Below are positions 7,578 through 19,369 of a stretch of 64,000 nt of DNA, one piece after another (positions within the stretch are counted from its first letter, which is position 1; every line of letters begins with the position of its first letter). Source of the stretch: Hyphomicrobiales bacterium (GTDB taxonomy: Bacteria; Pseudomonadota; Alphaproteobacteria; Rhizobiales; Xanthobacteraceae). Both the position numbers and the translations under genes were made by a program. The notes beneath the pieces were generated by a model. The model had not been told where the DNA came from, did no database searches, and saw only the letters and a program-made list of their open reading frames with translations. The stretch lies in NCBI GenBank assembly GCA_017305665.1, contig JAFKKH010000010.1, positions 1 to 64,000 of the forward strand. The letters run 5' to 3'.

Positions 7578-8863
7578 CGCACTTTGAAGAGGGGCTGCAG
7601 CGGCTCACACTTCAACCACTGCCGAATAGATTTCTGTTTGATAGCGTCGCGCAGGATTGGAAACACCTCGTCATACACTTGAAGCAGGCGATCGATATCG
7701 GCTTCAGTATGGGAGTAGTTGATCACGTGGCTACCTACCGAGAGGATTCCGCGCTCAAAGATTTCTTGCAGCCAGAGCGTCTTGATTTCCCAGGATGATA
7801 TATCATCCGCGTCCGAAAAATTCAAAAACGTCCAGGTCGGATGGCCCGATATGGTGATAAAGTGCTCGACCCCATGCCTGGTCAATCGCTCAGTTACACC
7901 CCGTACGAGCTGCGTGCCGCGCGCATTCATGGTTTCGACGACTGGTTGCTCTTCTAATTTGGCCATAACGGCCTTCGCTGCGGCGAGCGAAAGTGTTTCG
8001 CCACCCATCGTGAACGAGAAGAAAACTTCTTCCATCTCCATCATCACATCGCGGCGACCGCAAACCACCGAGAGCGGAAAGCCGTTAGCGATTCCTTTGC
8101 CTAAGGTCGCAAGGTCGGGCGTCACGCCGAATAGTTCCTGTGCACCGCCCTTGGAAAATCGAAACCCAGTGATCGTTTCGTCGAAAATCAGCAGCGCCCC
8201 GGCGGCGCGAGTAATCTCTGCAACCCGCTCCAGATATCCGGGCGCGGGATAGGCAACGTTCATGGGCTCCATGATAACCGCCGCCACTGGCCGATCCGGT
8301 TGCGCGAGAGCTTTCTCAAGCGCTGGCAGGTCGTTGTAGGGAATCATGGTGTTCATCGCCGAAGTGGCTGCGGGGACTCCCTTGTTGCGTGCAGTTGCGC
8401 CGATATACCAATCCTGCCAGCCGTGGTAACCGCAGGAAATCACCTGATCCCGACCGGTAAAGGCGCGCGCGATGCGAATTGCGCCGGATGTTGCATCCGA
8501 TCCGTTCTTACCGAACCGCACCATTTCGGCGCAAGGGACCATCTTGCAGATGCGCTCGGCGACTTCGGTCTCAAGCGCGTGCGATAAGGTAAAAACCGTG
8601 CCGGCTTCGAGCTGCTGGGCGACGGCTGTGTTAACATCCGCATCGCAATAGCCGAGGGTAACGGAGCAGAGGGCATTGTTGAAATCGACATATTCGTTGC
8701 CATCGATGTCCCATAGCCGAGCGCCTAAACCGCGGTGGGCAAAAAAAGGTGATACGTTCTGGGGTAGTTGGGTGATGCTCTTTGAAAAAGTTTGCGCGCC
8801 GAGCGGAATAACATTGCGAGCTCGGGCTAGCTGCTGCTCAGATTTGGCGTAGCGTGTCGACAT
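7574..8863 (-). CDS. Class III PLP aminotransferase (glutamate-1-semialdehyde aminomutase-like)
   Basis: 429 residues, fold type I. GKNGSDATSGAIRIAR (about 118-133) binds the cofactor phosphate, FDETITGFR (227-235) holds the Asp facing the pyridine nitrogen, and Lys256 in LATLGKGIANG forms the Schiff base. It resembles HemL, but a haem role is unlikely because it heads a sugar operon; relatives in surface-sugar loci are thought to aminate sugar precursors. Start ATG 8863 (MSTRYAK) matches family length; ATG 8875 and one at 8941 are also in frame. It is the first gene of the leftward operon and diverges from pseB. Confidence 0.85.
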   Translation of the reverse strand: MSTRYAKSEQQLARARNVIPLGAQTFSKSITQLPQNVSPFFAHRGLGARLWDIDGNEYVDFNNALCSVTLGYCDADVNTAVAQQLEAGTVFTLSHALETEVAERICKMVPCAEMVRFGKNGSDATSGAIRIARAFTGRDQVISCGYHGWQDWYIGATARNKGVPAATSAMNTMIPYNDLPALEKALAQPDRPVAAVIMEPMNVAYPAPGYLERVAEITRAAGALLIFDETITGFRFSKGGAQELFGVTPDLATLGKGIANGFPLSVVCGRRDVMMEMEEVFFSFTMGGETLSLAAAKAVMAKLEEQPVVETMNARGTQLVRGVTERLTRHGVEHFITISGHPTWTFLNFSDADDISSWEIKTLWLQEIFERGILSVGSHVINYSHTEADIDRLLQVYDEVFPILRDAIKQKSIRQWLKCEPLQPLFKVR

Positions 8864-11268
<2,405 letters not shown>

Positions 11269-11315
11269 ACACAGCCGGGCGCAAGTCGTCGTCCGCAGAG
11301 TTCAAGGCAGCAACA

Positions 11316-12260
11316 ATGGAAGATAACCGAATTCTCGTAACCGGAGGCGCCGGCTTTCTTGGCTCGCATCTGTGTGAACGACTGGTCCGCGACGGTTACA
11401 ATGTCCTCTGTATCGACAACTTCTATACTGGCAATAAGAAGAATCTAGCGGCCTTGCTAAACAATCCAAGTTTCGAATTGATGCGCCATGATGTGACGTT
11501 CCCACTCTACGTCGAAGTTGATGAAATCTACAACCTTGCGTGTCCGGCGAGTCCTATCCATTACCAGCGCGATCCGGTGCAAACCACGAAAACCAGTGTA
11601 CACGGCGCAATCAATATGCTTGGGCTTGCCAAGCGCGTAAAGGCGCGCATTCTGCAGGCTTCAACCTCGGAGGTGTATGGCGATCCAGAAATTCATCCGC
11701 AACCCGAAGCTTATTGGGGCCGTGTAAATCCGATCGGTCCGAGAAGCTGTTATGACGAAGGCAAGCGCTGCGCTGAAACATTGTTTTTCGACTACTATCG
11801 ACAACACAGCCTGCGCATCAAGGTGATGCGGATATTTAATACGTACGGCCCGCGAATGCATCCCAACGATGGTCGGGTTGTCAGCAATTTTATTGTTCAG
11901 GCGTTGAAGAATAAAGACATCACCATCTACGGAGATGGCAAACAGACGCGGTCGTTTTGCTATGTCGACGACCTGATCGAAGGGATGGTCCGCTTGATGC
12001 GGTCTTCCGACGATCTGACCGGTCCGATCAACGTCGGCAATCCCGACGAGTACACCATGATTGAACTCGCCGAGAGTGTGTTACGACTCGTCGGGGGGAA
12101 GTCTAAGTTGATTTTCTTTCCGCTTCCGCAGGACGATCCGAAGCAGCGCAAGCCGGACATCTCGCTCGCTGCGGACCGGCTAGATTGGACACCAACGGTT
12201 GGGCTGGAGGACGGCCTCAGGGAAACGGTGAGCTACTTCCGCTCGCTTTTGATGAACTGA
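11316..12260 (+). CDS. uxs: UDP-glucuronate decarboxylase (UDP-xylose synthase)
   Basis: 314 residues of the extended SDR family. NAD motif [11 protein letters not shown] (8-18); UXS-specific [25 protein letters not shown] (116-124) with the catalytic Glu; Tyr146/Lys150 in [18 protein letters not shown] further on. These are close to diagnostic for UDP-GlcA to UDP-xylose conversion through a 4-keto intermediate. Its substrate can come from the UDP-glucose dehydrogenase at 25341-26651. It starts 47 bases after pseC on the same strand, so it may share the transcript, implying xylose in the same glycan. Confidence 0.9.
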   Translation: MEDNRILVTGGAGFLGSHLCERLVRDGYNVLCIDNFYTGNKKNLAALLNNPSFELMRHDVTFPLYVEVDEIYNLACPASPIHYQRDPVQTTKTSVHGAINMLGLAKRVKARILQASTSEVYGDPEIHPQPEAYWGRVNPIGPRSCYDEGKRCAETLFFDYYRQHSLRIKVMRIFNTYGPRMHPNDGRVVSNFIVQALKNKDITIYGDGKQTRSFCYVDDLIEGMVRLMRSSDDLTGPINVGNPDEYTMIELAESVLRLVGGKSKLIFFPLPQDDPKQRKPDISLAADRLDWTPTVGLEDGLRETVSYFRSLLMN

Positions 12261-12372
12261 AAGGACACTGCCTGGAATCGCGGAAGAGGCGGCCAAGTCA
12301 ACGGTAATCTACTGGGTATGATTGGAGCCGAATCCCGATAGCCCGAAAAGCCTTAATGCGAAGTAATTAGCA

Positions 12373-13134
12373 ATGTCGTCGTCAACCGAACTGGTTTCCA
12401 TTATCACACCTGCCTACAAGGCGGCTGGCTATATCGGCAAAACCATCGAATCTGTGATTACGCAGACCTATCCTAATTGGGAGATGCTCATCACTGATGA
12501 CTGCTCTCCGGACAATACTCGTGATGTCATCGGTCGGTATGCTGCTTCGGAATCGCGGATCAAACTGATCGCCCAGCAGGTCAATCAGGGGCCCGCCATG
12601 GCGCGGAATGCGTCACTGGCGTCCGCAAGCGGGCGATATATCGCATTTCTAGACAGCGATGATTGGTGGTTGCCGGAGAAACTCGCCCACCAGTTGGATT
12701 TCATGGGCCGTACCAACGCGCCGCTGAGTTACACGCAATTTCGCCGTGTTGACCAGAATGGAGACAATGAAGGTCGCGTTATCGTAGTTCCGGATTCTTT
12801 GACTTATCACCAGTTGCTCGGGAACACCGCGATTGCAACGTCCACTGCGATCCTCGACCGGACTCAGACCGGCGACGTGCGGATGATCAAGACGTATTAC
12901 GATGATTTCGTCCTATGGCTCAGCGTGCTGCGTAGGGGATATACTGCGCTGGCGCTGCATGAGGACCTGATGCGTTACCGCGTCGTACAGGGCTCGGTCT
13001 CGCGCGGCAAAGTCAATTCGGCAAAAAAGGTTTGGGAAACCTACCGGCAGATCGAAGGCTTTGGCCCGCTTAGGGCGTCATTTTATTTTTCGCAGTACAC
13101 GTTCAACGCCATCAAGAAATACTCCTCGTTTTGA
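12373..13134 (+). CDS. Family 2 glycosyltransferase
   Basis: 253 residues, a soluble GT-A protein. SIITPAYKAAGYIGKTIESV at the N-terminus, LITDDCSPDNT (nucleotide site), NQGPAMARNASLA, and the DxD-type metal site in FLDSDDWWLPEKL. The second half has YYDDFVLWLSVLRRGYTAL and HEDLMRYRV, seen in O-antigen and capsule GT2 enzymes. There are no membrane segments. It ends the rightward sugar cluster and probably adds a sugar made by neighbouring enzymes to a lipid-linked or protein acceptor; donor and linkage are unknown. Confidence 0.85.
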   Translation: MSSSTELVSIITPAYKAAGYIGKTIESVITQTYPNWEMLITDDCSPDNTRDVIGRYAASESRIKLIAQQVNQGPAMARNASLASASGRYIAFLDSDDWWLPEKLAHQLDFMGRTNAPLSYTQFRRVDQNGDNEGRVIVVPDSLTYHQLLGNTAIATSTAILDRTQTGDVRMIKTYYDDFVLWLSVLRRGYTALALHEDLMRYRVVQGSVSRGKVNSAKKVWETYRQIEGFGPLRASFYFSQYTFNAIKKYSSF

Positions 13135-13522
13135 CGATGATCTAGACCAAAGATTAATCCCAGCTATTCGTTGACTGGCCAAGATGGGCTCCTCTTCGGC
13201 TGATCGCATGCGCGGTCGCTCGATCAGAATGATGGTCTGGCATTGTCGGGGTTGTATGTTGATTGGCTGTTCATTCGGACGTGAACCATCGTGATGCTGC
13301 CGCCAGATTTGACGTCACGCGTGGGCTTAGGCTCTCGTTGTTTTCACAGGTCGTGTGATCTATGTGTTTTCTCTGGCGTCCGTTCGAGCACGCCCGGTGC
13401 GACTGCGGCGGGCAAGAGCAGAATTGAGGCTCGCGTTCACGTGTTGTTTGACCGCGCCGCAAGGAACGCAATTCCGCCTCTACCTAGTAGTCTCTACGGA
13501 TCACGCTCGTTGCGGAACACTG
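13135..13522. other. Intergenic gap of about 390 bases, no gene recognised
   Basis: Lies between the convergent GT2 gene and the WecA/WbpL-like gene. Short open frames on both strands have no family-like sequence. No clear T-tailed hairpin, tRNA or IS end was found. It may be scar DNA at the edge of the A/T-richer sugar island, because the genes to its right return to higher GC. Confidence 0.4.
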
Positions 13523-14551
13523 TCAACCGCGAGTTTGCTGTTTGCTGGGAGAGGGCCGTGCGAACGATTGCATTACCCATGCGACTGCTCCGGCGCCCAC
13601 GAATAGAAGAAGGGTCTTTGTCTTCAGAGAAGATGTAGCCGTGGATGCTATCGCCAGCGCGCCAAGCACAAGGTTGAGAGCGAACGTAGTCGTTACAACT
13701 CGCAAAACCGTAAATCCGTTATCCGTGGCACGCTGATAGAAGTGTGAGCGATGAGCCGCCCAAATTGTTTCGCCGGTAGCGAGGCGGCGTAACATCGTTA
13801 TGGTAGCATCGGCGAGATAGTAGAGCGGTAACAGCAGTGCGGCGACAAGATGTCCCCGATACGCGAGTTCGAGCAGGCACCAACCCAGTAAAAGGCCGAT
13901 GGGTAGGCTACCAACGTCTCCGAGAAAGACTTTTGCAATCGGCCGATTGAAAGGCGCGAAACCAATCAAGGCACCGCCGAGCGCGCCCGCGACGACCGCG
14001 GTCATCGGTGGCAAGTAACCTAGCAACCCCAGCGCGACGATCGCCCCCGCGATGGGAACGGCTTCTGCGACCGTCATCCAGTCTAGGCCGTCCATGAAGT
14101 TGACGAGGTTGACGAACCAGATGCCGGCCAACAGCAGGATGCCGCGCTCGATCCAGAGTGGTCCGAGCGGAAAGATCCGGGTGTCGTCCGGCCATGTCGA
14201 GAGGATCGCTCCCACCGCAATCGCCTGGGCGAGCAGACGGGCGAGAACCGGAAGCGACCTGACATCGTCCGCTGCGCCTACAACAGCGATAAAGAATGTC
14301 GCGCCCAGCGCGTAGATGGAAATCTCCGTCCTCGTCATGGCCGCGAAAGCGGCGGCGGTGACAAGCGTCGCAGCAATGACGGCGATCCCGGCGCCTTGTG
14401 GAGTCGGAAGGCTGTGGGAGGAACGTGCGTTCGGTTTGGCAAGCGCGTAGCGTTGCAGCACTGGCATCAGCAGCCAGGTCAGGGTAAACGAAAGGGCCGC
14501 TGCGACAACGATGGTCAGCAACGACAAAAGCAATTCTTGGATCAAGATCAC
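13523..14551 (-). CDS. Polyprenyl-phosphate N-acetylhexosamine-1-phosphate transferase (WecA/WbpL family)
   Basis: 342 residues with about ten membrane helices. It moves a HexNAc-1-phosphate (QuiNAc or FucNAc in WbpL relatives) from UDP onto undecaprenyl phosphate, starting O-antigen assembly at the inner membrane. Family motifs: SSHSLPTPQGAG, the acidic GAADDVRSLP, VNFMDGLDWM, FLGDVGSLPIG and HRSHFYQRA. The start codon is GTG at 14551; starting later would remove helix 1. It faces the sugar island and is followed on the same strand by no related gene. Exact sugar unknown. Confidence 0.88.
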   Translation of the reverse strand: MILIQELLLSLLTIVVAAALSFTLTWLLMPVLQRYALAKPNARSSHSLPTPQGAGIAVIAATLVTAAAFAAMTRTEISIYALGATFFIAVVGAADDVRSLPVLARLLAQAIAVGAILSTWPDDTRIFPLGPLWIERGILLLAGIWFVNLVNFMDGLDWMTVAEAVPIAGAIVALGLLGYLPPMTAVVAGALGGALIGFAPFNRPIAKVFLGDVGSLPIGLLLGWCLLELAYRGHLVAALLLPLYYLADATITMLRRLATGETIWAAHRSHFYQRATDNGFTVLRVVTTTFALNLVLGALAIASTATSSLKTKTLLLFVGAGAVAWVMQSFARPSPSKQQTRG

Positions 14552-14629
14552 GGCCGGTCATCAAGCTCCCAACTGTACGACTTGGCCATATAGCCTTTCG
14601 GACCCTTGTGGTCGAGCCGTCGCCGATAG

Positions 14630-15466
14630 CTACAATCGAGATCGTGCTGGTTTCCCAAAGTTCGCTGCCATCGCCAGGATCAGCGGCTTCATGAAGAACG
14701 CGTCATTCTCAGGTATAATATCTGTCCGCAGGCCGTAAGATTTTAGCTCGTCCGAGACCACAGGTCCAACCGATGCGATCTTTACGCGGTTGAGCCCGGC
14801 GCGCAGCTTGTCCTCGCAGCGATGGATGCGCGCGACTTCCACGAGCCGGCGAACCTGTCCCGAACTCGTCAGCGCGATGGCATCGACCCAGCCTTCGGCC
14901 ATGGCTTCGATTGCGCCGATGATGTTGGTTTCGGCTGCACTCGCATCATAAATATACGGCAGCACTGGATCGACTGTTGCGCCCTGCGCGGTGATCTTTC
15001 CGATCAGCGCGCTGTGGTCGCGGTCGGGATAAAGCTGCAGACCGACGCGATGGCCGGCGAGATCGAGCCGCGCCAGCGTGGCGGCGATGCCTTCGGAAGT
15101 CGGTTTATCGGTCGTGATCGCCGCCTCCAGTCCGATCTCGCGCAGCGCGTTGCCCGGCTTGGGGCCGCGCGCGAACGTCTGTGACTTGCCGATGGCGGCG
15201 ATGAACGCATGATCCTGGGCCATCCGCTGCGCGGCCTTGACCAGGCGCCGCAATCCTTCGCCGGTGGTCAGCACCAGATCGGCAGGCGGGCTCTCGATGC
15301 AGCGCCTGATCCAGTCCTCGACGGGCGAGGGGTCCGGCGTATCGCGGATGGTGAACATCGGGCATTGCAGGACCTCGGCACCTTGCTCCGCGAGCAGGCG
15401 GGAGAATTGCGCTTCCTCGCGCGCTTCCAGGATCAGAATGCGGGTGCCGGAGAGTCGATTAGCCAT
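14630..15466 (-). CDS. hemD: Uroporphyrinogen-III synthase-like protein
   Basis: 278 residues with the two-lobed HemD pattern: ILILEAREEAQFSRLLAEQG at the start, then ADLVLTTGEGLRRLV, AIGKSQTFARG, a central TSEGIAATLARLD stretch, and VDAIALTSSGQVRRLVEVA with VKIASVGPVVSDELKSYGL in the second lobe. HemD closes hydroxymethylbilane to uroporphyrinogen III. Conservation in this family is weak and there is no hem neighbour, so it may be a second, diverged copy rather than the housekeeping enzyme. It diverges from purU across about 137 bases. Confidence 0.78.
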   Translation of the reverse strand: MANRLSGTRILILEAREEAQFSRLLAEQGAEVLQCPMFTIRDTPDPSPVEDWIRRCIESPPADLVLTTGEGLRRLVKAAQRMAQDHAFIAAIGKSQTFARGPKPGNALREIGLEAAITTDKPTSEGIAATLARLDLAGHRVGLQLYPDRDHSALIGKITAQGATVDPVLPYIYDASAAETNIIGAIEAMAEGWVDAIALTSSGQVRRLVEVARIHRCEDKLRAGLNRVKIASVGPVVSDELKSYGLRTDIIPENDAFFMKPLILAMAANFGKPARSRL

Positions 15467-15603
15467 GGGTTCGATCGGTTCGCGGATTTGCGTTTACCGC
15501 GTTCATTGTGCTGCTCCACCCAGGAGTGGCGCAAGTGCATTGTCGGTGATAGAGCAGGGCTCGAAAACCGGTTCCCCGCCTCATCATATCCCCCAGTACG
15601 TCC

Positions 15604-16467
15604 ATGTCCGAACATCAATATGTGCTGACGCTCTCCTGTCCCGACCGGCCGGGGATCGTGTCCGCTGTGTCTACATTCCTGGCCCACAATGGCCAGAACA
15701 TCGTCGACGCCCAGCAGTTCAACGACGCCGAGACCAGCCACTTCTTCATGCGGGTGGTGTTTACCGCCGCGGACCTCGCGGTGACGCTGCCGGCGCTGCA
15801 GACTGGCTTTGCCGCGATCGCCGATCGCTTCGCCATGACCTGGTGTATGCGCGACCGCGCCGCGCATCAGAAGGTGATGCTCCTCGTCTCCAAGTCCGAT
15901 CACTGCCTGGTCGACATCCTCTATCGCTGGCGCACCGGCGAACTCGAGATGACCCCGACGGCCATCGTCTCCAATCACCCGCGTGAGACCTATGCGCATC
16001 TCGATTTCGGTGACATTCCGTTTCATCACCTGCCTGTGACGAAGGAGACCAAGCGCGAGCAGGAAACCGCGATCCTGAAACTGGTGGCGGAAACCGGCAC
16101 CGATCTGGTGGTGCTGGCGCGCTACATGCAGATTCTGTCCAATGAGATGAGCGCCAGCCTGTCGGGGCGTTGCATCAACATCCACCATTCATTCCTGCCG
16201 GGATTCAAGGGCGCGCGGCCGTATCATCAGGCCCATGAGCGCGGCGTGAAGCTGATCGGCGCGACCGCGCACTACGTCACCAGCGATCTCGACGAAGGCC
16301 CGATCATCGATCAGGACGTCGAGCGCATCAGCCATCGCGATACCCCCGATACGCTGGTCCGCAAGGGGCGGGATATCGAGCGTCGGGTGCTAGCCCGCGC
16401 CATCCGTCATCACCTCGAGGACAGGGTGATCCTGAACGGCCGCAAGACCGTGGTGTTCATGGATTGA
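15604..16467 (+). CDS. purU: Formyltetrahydrofolate deformylase
   Basis: 287 residues. An N-terminal ACT domain ([20 protein letters not shown], about 8-80) is followed by a formyltransferase-like hydrolase domain (about 90-285). Visible catalytic region: [19 protein letters not shown] with the Asn-His pair, and [16 protein letters not shown] with the Asp. It hydrolyses 10-formyl-THF to formate and THF, balancing one-carbon units for glycine and purine synthesis; the ACT domain senses Gly/Met. It stands alone, between the divergent hemD-like gene and a convergent lipoprotein gene. Confidence 0.93.
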   Translation: MSEHQYVLTLSCPDRPGIVSAVSTFLAHNGQNIVDAQQFNDAETSHFFMRVVFTAADLAVTLPALQTGFAAIADRFAMTWCMRDRAAHQKVMLLVSKSDHCLVDILYRWRTGELEMTPTAIVSNHPRETYAHLDFGDIPFHHLPVTKETKREQETAILKLVAETGTDLVVLARYMQILSNEMSASLSGRCINIHHSFLPGFKGARPYHQAHERGVKLIGATAHYVTSDLDEGPIIDQDVERISHRDTPDTLVRKGRDIERRVLARAIRHHLEDRVILNGRKTVVFMD

Positions 16468-16488
16468 GCGGCTGGCAGGCGGCCGGCC

Positions 16489-16776
16489 CTAGTGGGCCGC
16501 GCCCATCGCGTTGCTGTTCGGTGACTGGGCCGTGTCGTTCGTCTTCGGCTCGTTCGTTTTCGGCGTCAGGCGCTCGCGCTCCCGCTCCTTCATCTCTTGC
16601 TCGTACTTCGCGGTTCCCGGCCGCGCCGGCGCATCCGCCGGAAGGCCGCCGGCCCATTGCGGAATGACCTCGCCCACGCCCGCGAGATGGGAGTTGATGC
16701 TGCCGCATCCGCCAAGGCTGCACAGGATCGGCAGCACGTAAAGCAGAACCGGGATACGAAACGCGCGATACGTCAT
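16489..16776 (-). CDS. Small secreted lipoprotein, hypothetical
   Basis: 95 residues. Signal peptide RIPVLLYVLPILCSLGGC with a lipobox LGGC (Cys about 24), then a short, charged, low-complexity tail rich in Glu, Arg, Asn and Thr (KERERERLTPKTNE). No domain recognised. It ends 21 bases after the convergent purU stop. Likely a small periplasmic-facing lipoprotein; function unknown. Confidence 0.6.
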   Translation of the reverse strand: MTYRAFRIPVLLYVLPILCSLGGCGSINSHLAGVGEVIPQWAGGLPADAPARPGTAKYEQEMKERERERLTPKTNEPKTNDTAQSPNSNAMGAAH

Positions 16777-17153
16777 GGCGGGACGACTAGTCTTCCGGTG
16801 TGGAAATTACAGGGCGGCGCCTCGCTTTCCGGGGCACTTGGCCAGATCATCCACGGATTATAGAGCCGTCGATCTTCCCGAAAGATTAGCGTATAGCATG
16901 ATGGTATTTTAATACCTGAATTGTCGATCGGATATCTTTCATCCATTAGAGGCGAGTGCCTCGGCACAATCGGCGTTTCCCGCGTCCTCTCTGCAAAGTT
17001 TCACAATGCAAACGAGTCCATAGTTTCGATTGACAACATGGTGGGCGTGAGACGCCATGCCGCCGCAGCATCTGGCAAAAATTCCGTCTATGGTGCTGAC
17101 GAAGAACCGGAAGCGCGGTTCAACACGTGAAACCGAGGAGGGGAGGAGTGCTC
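16777..17153. promoter_or_regulatory. Leader/promoter region of the liv-type operon with a perfect inverted repeat
   Basis: About 377 bases without a gene. The most notable element is a perfect inverted repeat at 16903-16916 (GGTATT-TT-AATACC), in A/T-rich sequence unlike its surroundings and about 240 bases before the start codon. It could be an operator for the transporter operon. A strong purine-rich ribosome site (GAGGAGGGGAGGAG, about 17136-17149) precedes the ATG at 17154. Confidence 0.4.
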
Positions 17154-18332
17154 ATGTCCATTCGCGCAAATATGTTGCTGGGAGCCGTGGCGGCGGCCGC
17201 GCTGGTCGGTGGGTCGGCATTTTCCGCTCACGCTGCCGACACCGTGAAGATCGGGTTGATCCTTCCGATGACCGGAGGCCAAGCCTCGACCGGCAAGCAG
17301 ATCGACAACGCGGTCAAGCTCTACATGAAGCAGCATGGCGACACCGTCGCCGGCAAGAAGGTCGAAGTCATTCTCAAGGATGATGCCGCGGTCCCCGACA
17401 ATACCAAGCGGCTCGCGCAGGAATTGATCGTCAACGACAAGGTCAACATCATCGCTGGCTTCGGCATCACGCCGGCCGCGTTCGCCGCGGCGCCGCTGGC
17501 GACCCAGGCCAAGGTGCCGGAAGTGGTCATGGCGGCGGGCACCTCGATCATCACCGAGAAGTCGCCTTATATCGTGCGCACAAGCTTTACCCTGGGGCAG
17601 TCGTCGACGATCATCGGTGACTGGGCCGTCAAGAACGGCATCAAGAAAGTGGCGACGCTGACCTCGGACTATGCGCCGGGCAACGACGCGCTGAAATTCT
17701 TCAAGGAGCATTTCACGAAGGGCGGCGGCCAGATTGTCGAGGAGGTCAAGGTGCCGCTGGCCAACCCGGATTTCGCGCCGTTCCTGCAGCGCATGAAGGA
17801 TGCCAAGCCGGACGCCATGTTCGTGTTCGTGCCGGCCGGGCAGGGCGGCAATTTCATGAAGCAATATGCCGAACGCGGGCTCGACAAGAGCGGCATCAAG
17901 GTGATCGGGCCGGGCGACGTCATGGATGATGATCTGCTCAACAACATGGGCGATGCCGCGCTCGGCGCGGTGACCGCGCATATCTACTCGGCCGATCATC
18001 AGTCGAAAGAGAACAAGGAGTTTCTCGCCGCTTATGAGAAGGCCTACAACCAGCGGCCGGGCTTCATGGCGGTCGGCGGCTACGACGGCATTCATCTGAT
18101 CTATGCCGCGCTCCAGAAGACCGGCGGCAAGGCCGATGGCGACTCGCTGATCGCGGCCATGAAGGGGATGAAGTGGGAAAGCCCGCGCGGCCCGATCTCC
18201 ATCGATCCCGAGACGCGCGACATCGTGCAGAACGTCTACATCCGCAAGGTCGAGAAGAAGAACGGCCAGCTCTGGAACGTCGAATTCGAGACCTTCAAGG
18301 ACGTCAAGGACCCCGGCAAGACGAAGAAGTGA
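17154..18332 (+). CDS. Periplasmic substrate-binding protein of a branched-chain amino acid type ABC transporter
   Basis: 392 residues. Signal peptide of about 27 residues ending in FSAHA before ADTVKIG. The mature protein has the type I binding-protein pattern of LivJ/UrtA relatives: IGLILPMTGGQASTGKQI, then VNIIAGFGITPAAFA, and later GYDGIHLIYAALQKTGG. It delivers a ligand to the LivHMGF-type membrane complex encoded next. ATG 17154 is preferred over 17127 because of the strong ribosome site just before it. The ligand may be a branched-chain amino acid, amide, or aromatic or other carboxylate; the sequence does not decide. Confidence 0.9.
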   Translation: MSIRANMLLGAVAAAALVGGSAFSAHAADTVKIGLILPMTGGQASTGKQIDNAVKLYMKQHGDTVAGKKVEVILKDDAAVPDNTKRLAQELIVNDKVNIIAGFGITPAAFAAAPLATQAKVPEVVMAAGTSIITEKSPYIVRTSFTLGQSSTIIGDWAVKNGIKKVATLTSDYAPGNDALKFFKEHFTKGGGQIVEEVKVPLANPDFAPFLQRMKDAKPDAMFVFVPAGQGGNFMKQYAERGLDKSGIKVIGPGDVMDDDLLNNMGDAALGAVTAHIYSADHQSKENKEFLAAYEKAYNQRPGFMAVGGYDGIHLIYAALQKTGGKADGDSLIAAMKGMKWESPRGPISIDPETRDIVQNVYIRKVEKKNGQLWNVEFETFKDVKDPGKTKK

Positions 18333-18385
18333 TCGTTCTACGGCCAAACCGTCATCCCCGCGCAATGGCTTCGCCATTGTCGCTG

Positions 18386-18424
18386 GAGGTGCGAGCCGCA
18401 TTCGCGGCGAGCCTCGAAGGATGG
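18386..18424 (-). repeat. Intergenic palindromic repeat, family A (copy 1)
   Basis: Read on the minus strand it begins CCATCCTTCGAGGCTCGCCG and runs through a GC-rich turn to GCACCTC. The same core appears twice near 31072-31170. It lies between the binding-protein gene and the first permease gene, where its hairpin could stop exonucleases or lower permease expression relative to the binding protein. Confidence 0.65.
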
Positions 18425-18498
18425 CGGTCAAAGTGTGCCGTCGCCCTTCGAGGGCCGCAAAACCTCAGGACGACGGCCGTTGCCGCGAGTCTGTCAAG

Positions 18499-19368
18499 AT
18501 GACCACGCTCCTGACCATCCTGTTCGACGGCGTCGCCTACGGCATGCTGTTGTTCGTGCTGGCCTGCGGACTCGCGGTCACGCTTGGCCTGATGAACTTC
18601 GTCAACCTCGCCCACGGCGCGTTCGCCGTGGCCGGCGGCTATGTGTGTGCCGTTCTGGTCAATCAGTCCGGCTGGCCGTTCTTTGCCGCCTTGCCACTCG
18701 CGTTTGTGGCGAGTGCGCTGATCGGTGTGGTCTTCGAGCGCGGGCTCTATCGGCACCTCTACACACGCGGCCATCTCGACCAGGTGCTGTTCAGCATCGG
18801 CCTCGTGTTCATGGCGGTGGCGGCGGTCGACTACATCATGGGGTCGTCGCGGGTGTTCATCAAGCTGCCGGCGGTGCTGGACGGTCAGATTGACTTCTTC
18901 GGCGTCGGCATCGGCCGTTACCGGCTGATGATCATCGTGATCTGCGGCCTGCTGACCTTGGGGCTTCAGCTCATCCTGTCGCGCACCCGCTTCGGCAGCA
19001 GGCTGCGGGCGTCCGTGGACGATCCGCGTGCCGCAAGTGGCCTCGGCATCAACGTGCCGCAGGTGTTCGCGCTGACGTTCGCATTCGGGTGCGGGCTTGC
19101 CGGTCTCGGTGGCGCGCTGAGCGCGGAAATCCTCGGGCTCGATCCGTATTTTCCACTGAAGTTCATGATCTACTTCCTGATTGTCGTCACCGTCGGCGGT
19201 TCGTCCAGCATCACCGGGCCGTTTCTTGCCTCGCTCTTGCTCGGCATCGGCGACGTCGCCGGCAAATACTACGTGCCGAAGCTCGGCCCGTTCATCATCT
19301 ACGCCATCATGATCGTGATCCTGATCTGGCGTCCAAACGGCCTGTTCGGCCGCACGGCGGCGCGCTGA
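18499..19368 (+). CDS. livH: ABC transporter permease, LivH type
   Basis: 289 residues with about eight membrane helices. Characteristic features are the start LTILFDGVAYGMLLFVLACG, the GLMNFVNLAHGAF motif of LivH proteins, and the EAA-like loop DDPRAASGLGINVPQVFALTFAFG. The upstream in-frame codons (from 18421) run through an intergenic repeat and look non-coding, so ATG 18499 is chosen. With LivM it forms the inner membrane channel. The livM ATG follows one base after this stop. Confidence 0.9.
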   Translation: MTTLLTILFDGVAYGMLLFVLACGLAVTLGLMNFVNLAHGAFAVAGGYVCAVLVNQSGWPFFAALPLAFVASALIGVVFERGLYRHLYTRGHLDQVLFSIGLVFMAVAAVDYIMGSSRVFIKLPAVLDGQIDFFGVGIGRYRLMIIVICGLLTLGLQLILSRTRFGSRLRASVDDPRAASGLGINVPQVFALTFAFGCGLAGLGGALSAEILGLDPYFPLKFMIYFLIVVTVGGSSSITGPFLASLLLGIGDVAGKYYVPKLGPFIIYAIMIVILIWRPNGLFGRTAAR

Positions 19369-19369
19369 C

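Noticed and set aside
7574-8863. Glutamate-1-semialdehyde aminomutase for haem synthesis (hemL)
   Set aside because: Alphaproteobacteria use 5-aminolevulinate synthase, and the gene is coupled to a reductase in a sugar operon.
17088-18431. Long minus-strand frame over the liv binding-protein gene
   Set aside because: Its His/Arg/Asp-rich composition is that of an antisense shadow of a high-GC gene. The plus-strand product has signal peptide, ribosome site and family motifs.
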